Part shown: positions 12,901-25,558 of the stretch, one piece after another
How the letters are laid out: every line of letters starts with the position of its first letter
How positions within the stretch are numbered: the first letter of the stretch is position 1
Source: Lineus longissimus
Taxonomy: Eukaryota > Nemertea > Pilidiophora > Heteronemertea > Lineidae
DNA length: 64,000 nucleotides
Reading direction: 5' to 3'
Assembly (NCBI RefSeq): GCF_910592395.1
Contig: NC_088312.1
Coordinates: 4,092,001-4,156,000, forward strand
Notes under the pieces: generated by a model
What the model was told of the DNA's origin: nothing
Databases searched by the model: none
Seen by the model: the letters and a program-made list of their open reading frames with translations, nothing else
Program-made: the position numbers and the translations under genes

Positions 12901-15900
12901 ATCATGTCCTGAAATTCTTTCTCTGAAATGCTCCCTGATTATTACCCATAATCAGAGATGGCCTCATCTACAACAAGATCTTTCAGCTTTACTTTACTTT
13001 ACAAAGAAATTGTCCGCTTTCAAAATGATATCTGATATTTGTCTTGATGTGTCTCCTTGCAGGTGACTGACTTTGCGTGGTCTCACGATGGACGCATGGC
13101 CCTCATCTGTTACCAGGACGGTTTCGTCTTGGTAGGTTCTGTGGCCGGTCAGAGGTACTGGTCCACCATGCTCAATTTGGAGAATGCAACTATCACGTGT
13201 GGGATCTGGGCACCAAATGATCAAAAGGTTTGTACTGAGAGTTTACTAATATGTCATTTGAGCATATGAGGAGTTAAACTTTTATATTAGTGGAGGTCAT
13301 GAGGTGGGGGCATACTTTATCCTTCCCCTTTCTCTTTAGGAAATGGGAGATAGTGCTACCTCAGTATGGAAACCATAGTTATGTTATGCACTTTCAAATT
13401 AGTAGTATTATGCAAACATATTGTTTACTTTTGGAAAAATTTCCAGCCAACACTAAACTATAAAGCACTTCAGAAGGAAAAAACAGAGTCCTCATTTTTG
13501 AAATCCGGAGCCATCATTGAATTTGCTTTGGCGAGATCGAATCATTCACTGCAGTGATTCTTGTAAATATAACTAATGATAGCTGGGGAATGAAGCAAAT
13601 ACAGACTATTGATTTATTCCTGAGTATGTGAGGAACACGTTTTTTAAATGGGATGGTTATCAAGAAAGTAATCATGGCAATGCCAAAAGAATAAGATTTG
13701 CGAGGATATCATTGGAGAAGAAGTTGGTACCGATGATTTCGTTTGGTTTTGAGAGTTTTTCGAATGCTGTGGCATCCTCTTCCATTGGAGTTGGGCCAGT
13801 GGTGCCTTGTGTTCCGAGTTGTCTGCTCCTTTCACATTAACCAACCAATATAAAACCCAATTTTGGAAAACAGCGAACTGAATGCATGTAATTTCTGAGA
13901 TCGATTTTAGCTTTGGTAGAATCAAAACATGCATGATGATGGAATATACAACTGACAATCGTATGCAAATGAGCTGCTCCGCCATTATTGATTAAAATGA
14001 AACTTTGGCGCAATATTGAATATGGATCACTTAATATGTACAAGTGGCTAAATAAACAAGCAGCAGTTCAAGAAATATTCCATTGGAAGTTTCAAGTGGG
14101 ATAGGGTTCCATGTCATGTTTTTGAGTTTAAGTATCTTCCATTAGAATTTGTTCTTGGGAAATCCATCAAATGCAACTGACATCTATCTACTTGTGTAAT
14201 CTTCAGTAGAATTTTGACAATGGGTTTCTCGCCGCTGGTTTTGAATTTGACTTTGGTGATAAATACCATGAGGCTTATACACAATGAGAGATTTGCTATT
14301 ACTATAATTGAGCCTGATACTTTGAGCCATAAAAAATTAAGGCAGCATAATCAATGTCAGTGAGAATACCACAATATAATGATTATTGTTGCGATTGTGA
14401 ACAGTTTTCTCATCAGATCAGGACTTACTGTCTTGGCGAAGAGAGAGAAGAAAAAAATATAGCCTTAACTTTGAGCAGATTTGATTTGATCTAACATGTC
14501 ATAAAAATAAAAAAGTCTAGCATTTTGGACCAGCTCCTGCTTGGGCCAAGTCTGATTTCCATCCTTGTTTTCAGCAGGTCTTATTTGGTACAACCGACGG
14601 CCACATCATCGTGATGAGTTCAACAGGTGCTATGGTAACTCACGAAGCCATCCTAGAGGGCGCCGAGATCTCCAACATGGCGTTTTCGTGCGAGAAATTC
14701 AACATGGATGAGAACGAGAATGAAGAGATCAGTACCGATAGTGAGAAAGGTAGGTCGGTCTCAGTTTAAGTTGGACTGAAATTTATGTCTAATTTGCCAC
14801 AGGTTTATTATTTCTTGATAATCTGACAGGCTTAAGTCTGATAAATCTGGGTAGTAGCAAAGCTTATGCCTTATCCTGAGTTTATAGAGCACTGGGAAAC
14901 CTTGTCATCTTGAGCTGCTTCTTCACATCTAAGCTTTCTATTATATTCCTTGTTTCAGATCTCGGTATAGGGCACACGTTAGCGGTCAGTTTCCGTCATG
15001 GTGTCATCTATCTTATGTCTGGTTATGATGACATCTGCCCCAGGGTCGTCCAGACTGGACTCACAGGTAAAATCCCTCTTCCCCTCTTTTTTCTGCCCCC
15101 TCCAACAGTTTTAAGAAGGGAGCACATAACTTGTCACTGGACAATGACCCAAGCTTTTATCTTAGGAAGCCATTTCAAAAATAAAGACGAGTGTCAATCC
15201 CCTGGATAGGATGCTTTTCAATCAGCCTTAACTTGGTGGTCCTTCTGGGAGTCACACCCATGACCTCCTGATATGAGAATGGTGCTCTAACCACTATGCC
15301 ATGACCTCCCAAGAGCTTGCCCCAGCATACCTTGTAGCATGTCCAACTTCAAAGTACAGATAAACGTGATAAATGGACACCAATATCGACTAATAATATG
15401 GACATACGTTTGTTTTTGCTGATGGCCGACGTTTCCCGTGGAGTCGCCGCATGTTCATTAGAATAACTTCACCATAGGTTGACCGTAATCACGTCTACAT
15501 CACATATAGCAATGTGAGGATGACTTGGACCAACTTTGCAAGAAAGAACGATATTGTGCCGTGAGGACGATGTGTCAACATTCATTAACTGAATTGAGGT
15601 GGAGGTTGGCAGGGAACGGGGCGGGTTTAGTTTCAAGAATGATAAATATGTTATGACTGTCAAGAACGGCTACGATTTGAATAATGTGTTTGCGTAATAC
15701 CACAAGGGTTGGAAATTAGAAAACTGTCTGATGAAGATCGATCTGGTGATAACCAAATTTGAATTACGGTAGAGCGTTCAGAGGAAAGCAGTCAATTGTA
15801 CCGGGGCCTCAGTTTGAATTGGCAACCACGGGTACTAACATAGCTCATTAAACAGGGTCCATGACAAGGGAGAGGGAAGCAAGAGGCTTTCTGGGAGAAC

Positions 15901-18900
15901 ACCAGTTTTGAAAGTTTTGAGCCAAATCTTGGAATCTGAAAGCCGAGTATTTTGGGCAATGACAAAATCAAGAAAAGGGTTATTTAGAACTTGACACTTT
16001 GACTCCCAACCAGATTTTCATGCTTCACAGACTCAGTTGGGGGGGGGGGCTTCTGGATTACGATGACAGTCGACACAATCTCCTTGCCTAATACCTTGAT
16101 TCTCTACCGGAATCTGTTTATCACGTTTCCATTAGATGTTTGCACATCATTAACGTGACAGTGCAATCACTGCTCAATTATGGCAGCTGATTGGGTCTTA
16201 TTTCAAATTTTTCAAGGCAGTAGCACTAATGTAGTAGATTGGTTTTTGTGAGTTGACGTTCCTAAGGGATCAGTGTTCCGATGGTTACTGTGCCAGCCAG
16301 ATAAGCATGGCCTAGAGATCAAAGTTAGAAGTGAGTCTTGCTCAAGGACCTCCCAAGCGTTGAATCCACGACTGCCTGATCATATAAAGCCTTCACTCCA
16401 ACCTCTACGCCAGTAATCTCCGTCAGGAGAGATTGTCTTTGTAAATTAAAGGACAAAGATTTTGTTTTTCTCAACTCGGGAGTGTGATAACTGAGCTGCG
16501 TACCAGTGTGAACAAATTATCTACCTCAATGTGACATGGCGTAGAGAAAGAGGAGTGTTACACAGATGAGCTCAAAGCATACATGTAGTCTCAAGGCTAT
16601 GTTTTCAGCTCATCCGAGAATAGATTTCCCCTGCCAGTATACTTTCATCTCGAGCAAAACTTGCTTAGAGTTTGTAATCAGAATGCAGATGATCACAGCA
16701 TGCCAAGTAGTCTGATCCTTTTCCCTCACCAAGCTTAGTTAGCTGTTCTATTGATTAATCTTGTAAACTGGAGAACCTTGATAAAAAACTCCATTTATTG
16801 ACATTGGGAGAGAATCAGTTTCAAAGAGTTGATTCTAATCAATTGATTTCCCTGATGGCTCATAGTTGAGTTGTGTCACATTATAAAAAAAGGCCCTGTC
16901 TCGATATCCGACATGTAGAGACACGTAGCAACAACTTGATGTAACTTAGTCTGGCCCATCTCACTCCTGCCTTCAGTTTCAGTCTGTGTCAATGATTGCA
17001 GGTCTGAAGATCGAATGGACAAATGATGGTGACTTGCTTGCTGTTGGTGGCTTCATCCGTATGCCCAACTTGGAGTGTGCCAATACTATCAAATTCTATA
17101 CTGCTGCTGGTGAACTTAGGTATTCTATACGCATGCCTTCACAGGTAAGAATTGTTGCAGGAAGCTTGGTTCTCTATAAAATTTTGGACAAGGACAATCC
17201 ATGATTTGGTTGTGGTGAAGTTGCGATTGATTGGAGCAGGTGGCTCCATTACTTAAGGAATGGAGAAGGGCCCTGTTCCACTTTCCCATTAAATATGTCC
17301 CCAACATCTTGCAAAAGACCTTTCCCCATTTGAACCTTTCTGGTTCATTTCAGGGAAAACCTCTAACTGCTTTAACATGGGGTCACAATGACAAACGCCT
17401 CTTCCTGGCTACTGGGTGCTATGTTCACGTCGCTTGGGTTCACAAGACGGTGGCCTCCCTCCAGTTCCTTACTCAACAAGCCATCAAGTCATGTCTCAAG
17501 GACGAGCCTGCTGTGCAGAAGACTCCATTACCTGCTGCTCTTAGGTCCAGTGTTGGGGCCCTCTTCTCAACAACTATTAAGGTGAGTGCTCTTAATATAA
17601 CATTTCAATGTTGGGGCCTTCTTCTCAATAACTCTCAAGGTGACTGCGCCTAAAAGGTCCAATGTTCTTCTCGGGAAACGGTAATGTGGGTGCTTTTTAA
17701 ACGTCACATGTTGGGGCCCTCTTTTCAACAACTGTTCAGCATGAATTATCTAATCCAACTTTTATATTCTAAGCAGTCAAATATGATATATTTAAGACGA
17801 TTGTCATCTTTCTGACTCATCTCATTGCATTATCTAATAAGCTAATGATTGAGAATAATCCAGTCAGTGTACGAGTTAGTCATGCAAATTGCAATTCAGA
17901 TAAGGAGCTATCTTGAAATTAGCCTAATACATGAATTTCATGACAGAAAGAATCCCTTGATATTGCGGTCATAATCCGCCAGGGGGTGCGGGCACTCATA
18001 TGCCTTTTCAGGGTTGGACATTATCTAAATTAACACCAGACAAAATGAGGTCATCAGTTGTTGGTGCTTTCGTAAAAAAGGTTGAATAATCCCAACAATT
18101 GTATTCCTTCCTTTGCAGGGTTATCTTCCAAACGCTTTCCGTCTGCGTGAATTTGTGAGTTTGCCGCCCCCAAGTAACGAGCGTTTGTACTGTACGATGG
18201 TGCGCCATGGAGAGGAGACCTCTGGTGGCTATTATACTCTCTACATGGAATATCTTGGTGGACTCATACCGCTGCTGAAGGGAAAACGTGCCAGTAAACT
18301 TCGGCCTGAGTTTGTGATTTATGACCCCAAAATAAAGATATCAAACAGAAGAAGTAAGTCTGGTGTCAAGTCTTTGTGTGTACTTAAGTATGCTTTTGGG
18401 TCCCTTTTGCCCAATGTTGTCAGACATTTCATTCTCTATTCCATTCAGCTTGGCCATCAGAATACTACCAGTCAGTGCGAGCAGGAAAGAAGTTGTCTTG
18501 AAGGTTTTCTCAACAGATGGTCTACTCTTTCAGGCCATTCCACCAAAGCAAATGCAATTTCATGGCAAAGAGCCTGGGCCATGAAGCAAAATTGGTAATG
18601 CTGATCATACCGTGTATGCAATTATGAAAGAGCAAATGGTAAACAAATCATTTTGGAACAATATATTATAAGCTGGATTGGCTGATTATGTGTCTTACTG
18701 TCGTCATCATCTTCTTCCAGTCATTCGTGAGAGAGACCAAGAGCATGATATCTTCAACAGTACCTCCAGCAGCAGTGAGTTGGACTCGGACCAAGAAATT
18801 GTTATCGACGGATGTGGCTCACCTCGTATGCGACGGAAAAGACGGCTGAGACAGTGCCGTAACGACAGGATGCAGAGGAATAACTTCAAGACACTCGATG

Positions 18901-21314
18901 AGCTGCTCTACGATGACAACCTTCCTGAGGCAAGTGTTTCTTCCATTTTCATAATTCTGACAATTCGTATAGTTGTAATCGTATTTAGACCCTTTCCAGT
19001 TGCGAATAACTTTTGTGGTATCATCCCATATGGTTTCAACCAGTGGTTCTTCAACTTCCAGTAGAAGTTGTGAGGTCAGGTTGTGGCCATTTGAGGCAAT
19101 TGCTGATGTCACTCTTATAAGGTGGGGGATGTGCATCTCGTGACTCATATTGATGAAATTTGGACTTTATGTATGAAAAACTGCACCAATCTTAATAGCT
19201 GAGCTTTAAATTTCAGAGTCATAAACTAGTAGAAGTCACTTCCAATATTTGGGGCACCAAGTTCAAACTGCACGGCCTCGCCTCCTACCTACCGATCGAT
19301 TTGGGCCACGTGATCTACAAGACGAGTCTCCTCCACCTACAACCGCGCCAGATGACTGTGACAATCACCGAGCTAAGCCGTGACATGCAGCGCTACAGTA
19401 ATCAGGATATCAGTTTCAGTCCGCACAGCTTTTCGGAAGACGACGATGAATCGATTCAGATTGAGTCATTAGAAAATGATAACCAACGCCCATGTAATCT
19501 ACCGGCTACAGAGATAGTAGCGCCCATTGTTCCAGAGACATGCGTCACTCCAAGCCCAGTTAACGGAACTACGCCAAATTTCCTTATGGGTCCCACCGTT
19601 CCAGTTATTGTCGAAAGCCATGCTGCTTTCGTAGAACCAGAATCGGAAAAAGCTGAGGTGGAACTAATGGCGTTGGATATGAAACGATCAAGTTCATCAG
19701 AGTATTCGATTCACAGTCATCGACTGCTTTTGACTAAATCGAGTTCGGGCGCTTCCATATCCATTGCCTCTTCGACTGATAAAAATGATACTGCTGTGAA
19801 TGGTGCATCTTGTGGTGTTGGGGTTGTCACCAATTCTTTAGAGAAAGTTGAAATGACCACCAAGGAGGAATTAAATGGAGATTTATCGGACTCGGAACGG
19901 ACAGAAATTCAGATTAAGGATAACAAGCCTAAAATGACAAACTCCGGCAGTAAAACAAGTTTAAAATCGTATGGACGGAGTCGTAGTTTGGAGTACATAT
20001 TTGATATTGATGCAAAATCATGCACTTCCAATTCTGTAGAGTCCCCTAAAGTTTCTACTGTTCAAACGTATTTACGGGTGAAACGTGCATCATTAGACTC
20101 GCGGTCGGAAGCGTTCCGTGAGGCACACTCAAGCTCTGTCCATCCCCACCCACGTTATAAAGGTGACGCGGTCCGTAGCTCCTCGGTCCCCACCACACCA
20201 ACAAAGTCTTTAAAGAAAAAGCTAGGACGGACTGATCTACTTAGCAAACACAAGATACAGAGCCCTCTATTGCAGAGGAGGTTAAGGCATTTCCGGCCGG
20301 TTGAATCGTCCGACGATGAGGCAGTGTGTAGTGAGAGTGAGATTATGACGTGTCACAATTATAAGGATCTTGAACATTTCCAGAAGGCACAACTCAGGCA
20401 AAAGGTTTGTAAGCCTGCCCTAATTTTCTTCACTTTCTAGCCTACTGAACATTTGGTGCATAATTGCTATGCTTGCTTGGTAGCAAAATAAAATCACAGC
20501 TTCAGATTGTCTGAAAAGGAAAACATGTTGGAAATCAGCATTGATTTAAGACTGGCAGACATTACGTCCATTCAGAGGTTCAATACTCGCTGAAGTAAAA
20601 ATGTGTAGATTGGCAATTACTGAAGAAAGAAAAGGACTTTACTGCACGTCAGCTGGCGACTGATATCTGTCTTAAAGTTTTCCAATTCTATCTTTTCCTT
20701 AGGGCAGGATGGGATGGGAAAAGTTCTGGATACAACAGTTGCTGTTAATATTCTACTCTTGTTTCAGTTACGTAAAGCCCGCCGAGGAGAATGCGAACGC
20801 GGTTTCTCCACCGGTCTCAAACAATTCGTCATGCACAACAAGGCACCGCTATGGAATGAAAACAGTCAGGTTTATCAGTTGGACTTCGGTGGTCGGGTCA
20901 CCCAAGAATCTGCCAAGAACTTCCAGATTGAATTTCGAGGAAAACAGGTGCCAAATCCAGCGGTGGGTATCTTGTGCTTGTACTTGTAATTTCGTATATT
21001 GTGCAACAGATCCTCTGACAACATCGTTATACACTTATTTTGTCCCTAATAAGTCATTATCAGGTCAGCAGGATTCTAGGAGAGATTTTGTTTAATGGCC
21101 AAAATCAATATTCAAAAAGATGTGCTCAATGTAACTAAATGTGTGCTCGTGTGTGTGCAATTTCTCCTTCAACGAAGCATATCTTGATGTCTTCCAGGTG
21201 ATGCAGTTCGGCCGCATTGACAGCAACGCATACACACTCGACTTCCAGTATCCATTTACAGCCATCCAAGCCTTTGCAGTGGCACTTGCCAATGTGACGC
21301 AACGTCTCAAATGA
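6939..21314 (+). CDS. TULP4: Tubby-like protein 4 (TULP4/TUSP-type), 5' end missing
   Basis: Eleven exons join in frame: 6939-7067, 13063-13227, 14575-14749, 14959-15066, 17002-17144, 17354-17581, 18119-18353, 18721-18929, 19217-20404, 20768-20947 and 21198-21314 (TGA), giving 958 visible residues. Residues 1-240 are WD40-repeat sequence ([17 protein letters not shown] is typical of TULP4). Residues ~278-316 match the SOCS-box position ([10 protein letters not shown] then LP). Residues 317-~490 are the first part of the tubby domain ([41 protein letters not shown]). A polar Ser-rich insert follows, then the tubby C-terminus ([19 protein letters not shown], ending ANVTQRLK). TULP4 proteins are thought to act as substrate adaptors of Elongin/Cullin ubiquitin ligases through the SOCS box; that is family knowledge. 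The intron at 18930-19216 is GC-AG. The N-terminal exon(s), about 80 residues in the human protein, are not in view. Confidence 0.95.
7068..13062. other. 6-kb intron of the TULP4-like gene
   Basis: The donor GTAAGT follows the exon ending at 7067 and the acceptor GCAG precedes 13063. Apart from the AGGTCA cluster near its 5' end I see no exon, RNA gene or clear repeat. The open frames inside are short and show no conserved motif. Confidence 0.6.
7183..7309 (+). promoter_or_regulatory. Cluster of AGGTCA-type nuclear receptor half-sites
   Basis: Seven RGGTCA hexamers lie in 127 bp of a TULP4-like intron: 7183-7188, 7214-7219, 7220-7225, 7239-7244, 7279-7284 (reverse), 7293-7298 and 7304-7309. 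The second and third abut and form AGGTCAAGGTCA, which contains the extended monomer site TCAAGGTCA. Function is inferred only. The repeat at 57301-58058 also contains AGGTCA-like words, so this may instead be decayed repeat DNA. Confidence 0.3.
15237..15310 (-). repeat. tRNA-derived SINE head (pol III A and B boxes)
   Basis: On the minus strand, starting near 15310, the sequence reads GGGAGGTCATGGCATAGTGG, which has the form of a tRNA 5' end with an A box (TGGCATAGTGG). About 50 bases later GGGTGTGACTCCC resembles a degenerate B box. It does not fold as a clean tRNA and lies in an intron, so a SINE relic fits better than a functional tRNA. Confidence 0.5.
16300..16421 (-). repeat. tRNA-derived SINE with central CCTTGAGCAAG motif
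   Basis: Read on the minus strand from about 16421, TGGCGTAGAGG forms an A box and GTGGATTCAACGC a degenerate B box. Directly after comes GGTCCTTGAGCAAG, a core word found in several widespread metazoan SINE families. It sits in the TULP4-like intron 15067-17001. Length of the 3' part is uncertain. Confidence 0.5.
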
Positions 21315-22895
21315 TGTCCGTCTCTGTATCTATTCGCAAATGATGTCAGTCGCTTACTGCGATGTTGCCTTTTCACTATTCTTAATCAGGAACAGATTTG
21401 TGTGGCCTCAGCTCTGGCAACACTAGTAACAGAAAACCATAGTGGAAAGACTGACATCTGTAAGAGAATGACATGCTATAATGTATGTACAACTGGTACT
21501 TATTGTATTGTTGTTTGATGTTTGCTGTTTTCATGAGTATGTTTAAGGCACAAAGTAGCCTTCAGGACTTAATGTTCTTGGACAGATACCAGTCCTGGTA
21601 ATGCGAGGTCGTAGATTATGACTCGGTCAGTCTTTCAAATCTACTTTCAGTGCTTATTAGAGACGTAGATGAAATTGAAAACCTGACAGGCCATCTGATG
21701 TAGATTGTCGGACTTAAATTGAAGGGTGTTTGTTTCATGAAGAGTTTCAAAACTGTAAATTACTGCAAAACTGGTCAGGAGCCATCTAGACTTCACAAGA
21801 ACAGTATGGTTCCTTTACAAGTAGGGTACTTCTGCCTTGCAAAATAAAATGTGATAGCGCCTGACTGTCTTTTGAGAAACTTGAAGGTCCTTTTTACTCC
21901 ATGTTGAATGCATCTTGAACTTGTGAAGTCCGTAGCTCTTCTTAAACTGGGAGATGAGTACATGTACATGAATCTGATACTTTTGTATTGAATTCTATTG
22001 GCTATTTATTTTCTAAATTAAGTATAATTTATAAAATTAGAAATGTTGCTAGGACACTGCCTGTGTGCATTTATACTGAATGATGTTGATGTTTTTGTTA
22101 TTGTATGTTATTATATAATTGTATGACTGTTGAAGACCTACCATAGGCCAAGATATTATGCCATCATGTTATTTCACTCTCAGTTGAAAGACTGTTTTAT
22201 ACCAAGACGTACACGAGGGATCAGGATACATTTTATCAGGCATTGTCAAAACAACCCTTCATAACCAGAATTAGCCTCACGAGCAAGTGGTTATGAGCTA
22301 ATCCCGAATTATTTGAACAAGGAGTGAAATAATGTAGTGATTACTATCTGCTAAAGTGGGGCAGGGAATAAAAAAAATTCCAGAAGAATTCCAGGTGCTG
22401 CATGTTTATTGAGGGAGTTTATTCCATTAGACTTTCAAAGATCTGACATCTATAAAAATGCATTCCGTATTCTAGTGACGATTCCATATTTAGATCAAAA
22501 TATTTTATCCAGTAAAAATACATTCCGGTCAGTGATTATGAAATTAAAATTGAAATGGCCAAACATTCCCATTAGATAATGAGATGATGAAAGTTTTTAA
22601 AATGTCTAAGTTGTTTTTAGGTGTGCTGTACACTTTCATCTACATGTAAGTTTCAGTCACAAGTAGTTAAACTGAAGGCAAGGTAACGTTTATTTAGTTT
22701 GTGTAGTTTCCTTTGGGCTAATTGCCTTTCACTATTGGGACAGTTTTGCAAAGTAAATCAGTACCATATCAGTAAAGAAAATTCTTTTTGATTTTCAATC
22801 GCCAGATATAAAAAACTTCAAGGGTGTCAACCAAAGACAGGTCAGTATTACAAGACTATTTCCAAATAGATTTAAGGACCATGCATGCAAATTAA
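21315..22895 (+). other. Probable 3' UTR and flank of the TULP4-like gene
   Basis: No further open frame follows the TGA at 21312-21314. Candidate polyadenylation signals AATAAA lie at 21843-21848 and 22367-22372. Which one is used cannot be told from the sequence. Confidence 0.4.
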
Positions 22896-23230
22896 AGGGA
22901 ACTGAAACCGCCAAGCCAGTTCGTATGACCTCGTTTTCATTTCCCGCGTATCGGGTGATCAGAACAAGGCATGAATGAAACATGGCGCCTAGCTGTCAAT
23001 CATTGAGTGACGTCACTACTATGGAATTTACTACGAAAACTCATGAATGAAAGATCGCATGACTCACGTGATTCTCACATGATTCTCAATAATAACAAAT
23101 TGAACTGCGCATGCTCGGGCACTGGGGGCGGAGCTACAAATCTGAACTCGAATAGGAAGTTGGAAGTTTGACTTTCTCGGGCGGTGAAAGTCGAAAAGTT
23201 GAATAAATCGCTCGGCGGTTCCAGTTCCCT
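22896..23230. mobile_element. 335-bp MITE flanked by TTAA
   Basis: The left end AGGGAACTGAAACCGCC is mirrored by the right end GGCGGTTCCAGTTCCCT with one mismatch. Both ends abut TTAA (22892-22895 and 23231-23234), the target-site duplication used by piggyBac-type transposases. There is no coding capacity, so it is a non-autonomous element. The assignment to piggyBac rests on the TTAA only. Confidence 0.75.
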
Positions 23231-23234
23231 TTAA

Positions 23235-24518
23235 GGAGCGATTTAAATTGCTGCCATCTGCGACATATGCAACAGAATTTGTTTGTATGTGGTACCCATG
23301 GTGGACTACAACAGTAATCTGTCATTGATCGATGTATAATACTTGCAATGAATATATTTAAATCAAATTTACATTGGCAGGGACACTTAGAAAATGTCAT
23401 GGTTTACTGTATTCTGTTGCATTTATTCATTTGAATGAATGCAACAGTTGAGATAATAGTCGTTATGAATAATTCAAGCATAAAGTATGAAAAACTACAT
23501 GTGAGGATTCAGCTGTAAAATTGATATGAAACAGTACATGTGAAGGTTGAGCAGTAAAATATGAAACAGTATGTATGTTTAAGTATTCTATGTGTAAATT
23601 GATACATGTAGTTGTATTATAATGGGCCAATGTTGTTGAGGACAGCTTTACAAAGAACAAATGGGGCTAAAATGGGTGTAAAAAGAGCATTAAGATCAAT
23701 GTTGTCTCAACCATGTTTCAAGTTTACTTGACTTACGTCAACTGTGAATTTGTTTGGATGCAGCCAACTCGAGGTCAACTGAACTTGGGATCATGGTCCG
23801 ATGTTATTAAGGTGAGTTTGAGACTTTTCTAATTTACATCAATTGTCAGATTTATTTTTTATAAATTTGCCTGGGATGTACTTTTTATTGAAACTTGGTT
23901 TCACATATTTTTAAGAAGACAAGTGTATATATAATGTTATTATTTGAGTACTGATGACTGATTGAATACTTTGAATCAATGAACTCATACAAGTTTTATG
24001 TAGTAAACAGCAGACAAGCTCATTAGACACTCCAAGAAAGACCCCATTGTGACTGACAAGTGTGTGCTATCCTTGGAGGTGTCCTGACATCATCCACCAC
24101 GACGCTTCATCATGAAATTGAAATACATTTATAAGGTAAAAATAGTCCTTACAGAGAAAGACAAAGACAGCTGGCAGATTTTTATCATAATTTTGACTTC
24201 TTCTGATTTAGCTGCCACTGATGCCCTTTGCTAGGACTGTGGTGGGGCCATAACTCCGGTTACTGCTTTTTCTCATGTGGAAATGCTCGATCATTGCAAA
24301 ATAATAGAATTTGGCTACAGTCTTCAACTCTGTTGTGCATCTGTTTATTGTCCTGTTCCTGCAAACTGGAGGAGGATAAGAATGAATAAAGAACAAATGA
24401 ATGTAGTGAATTATGCTGGGTCTTTCCTCCTTTGTTTTGGACCACAGGACCACAGTCCATTTACAGTCAGATCTCAAGTTAATGGCCTCAGGGATGAATT
24501 AATGTTAGAGATAAACCA
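23235..24518. other. Intergenic DNA with one exon-like segment
   Basis: Only 23764-23811 stands out: 48 bases open in frame between a CAG acceptor and a GTGAGT donor, translating to PTRGQLNLGSWSDVIK. I could not connect it to either neighbouring gene. Nothing else is supported. Confidence 0.3.
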
Positions 24519-24835
24519 GAGTTCACATTGAATAGTTTAACTCTAGCATGAATCCATCATTCCTCTGATTACTGAAATATTAATTTGCAATCACATTGAA
24601 TGATTTATCTCCAGTTTGAATCCATCCCTCAGATGACCACATTAACTTCAGTTCCTATTGAATGGTTCATCACCAGTATGAATCTACATCCCTCAGATGA
24701 CCAATTAACTTGAGTTCCCATTGCATGGTTTATCACCAGTATGAATCCACATCCTTCAGATGACCACATTAACTTGAGTTCCCATTAAATGGTTTATCAC
24801 CAGTGTGAATCCATATCTCTCAGATTACCACAGGC
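24519..24835. repeat. ~63-bp tandem repeat, about five copies
   Basis: The phrase TTTATCACCAGTATGAATCC recurs with variation near 24535, 24601, 24663, 24727 and 24789, a spacing of 62-66 bp. The last three copies are most alike and the first is worn. The repeat is non-coding. Confidence 0.8.
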
Positions 24836-24966
24836 CATGAGGATCCGGTTTACCGTCCACCTCCCGCATGGGTTCAGAGCTTACTTCAAATTTTTTCATT
24901 ATTTTTGAAAAAAGTTATTTATTCTATTGTTGCCATTACTTTTTTTATTCAAAAAATCTTTCCAAT

Positions 24967-25355
24967 CTTATCGGCGGTGAATATCAGTCTTTAAGTCTCC
25001 TCCTTTCACCGCCGATAACTCCAGCCGGGTAATCTGTCGGACGCGCGGCCATCATAAACGGGTGGCCTATCAAATTGCTCAACGCAAAGTAATTGATGAC
25101 GACCTGAATTGATAGTGCCACCCTCCGGATCAAGTTACCCTTCTTCTATACAACATGCACTGTGCATTTGGGTCAGGTCAGCATCCCTGCGACAACCACG
25201 AGTGAGTGTAATCTTAGTGTTGTCCCGACATAGGACACTTGGCAAAGGAAGGGAATGTAGGGAGACTACCGATAAAGTAATAGCCCTTCCGACGGCCGAT
25301 CAGGGGGGAGTTTTCGGCGGTGAAGGATGGATATACGCACAACTACGGTAGATCA
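24967..25355. repeat. Foldback dispersed repeat, copy 1
   Basis: This segment is repeated at 33258-33684. Its left end carries CTTTCACCGCCGATAACTCC and its right end the inverted form, GGAGTTTTCGGCGGTGAAGG. A second inverted copy of the same word at 24970-24981 gives a small hairpin at the left edge. Relative to copy 2 it lacks about 45 bp after GCATCCCTG. It lies just upstream of the CXorf65-like start codon. No coding capacity. Confidence 0.8.
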
Positions 25356-25558
25356 TTGTCTCCTCTCGCCACAACCTGTCCTCGCCTTTGACGTTTAGTT
25401 TTATTTACTCACCACAGATGTCAGCACCATACACTACAGCGCCGTCTATCAACTGTTTACGACACTAGTTCGTCACAACACTTAATATTATTGTTCTTTT
25501 ATTCCGACAAGAACACAGTTTTTACCCTGAATAAACAATTTATAAGCAAATAAATACT

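Noticed and set aside
16039-16050. Ten-base G run in a TULP4 intron
   Set aside because: A single homopolymer without neighbouring G runs; no case for a quadruplex or feature.
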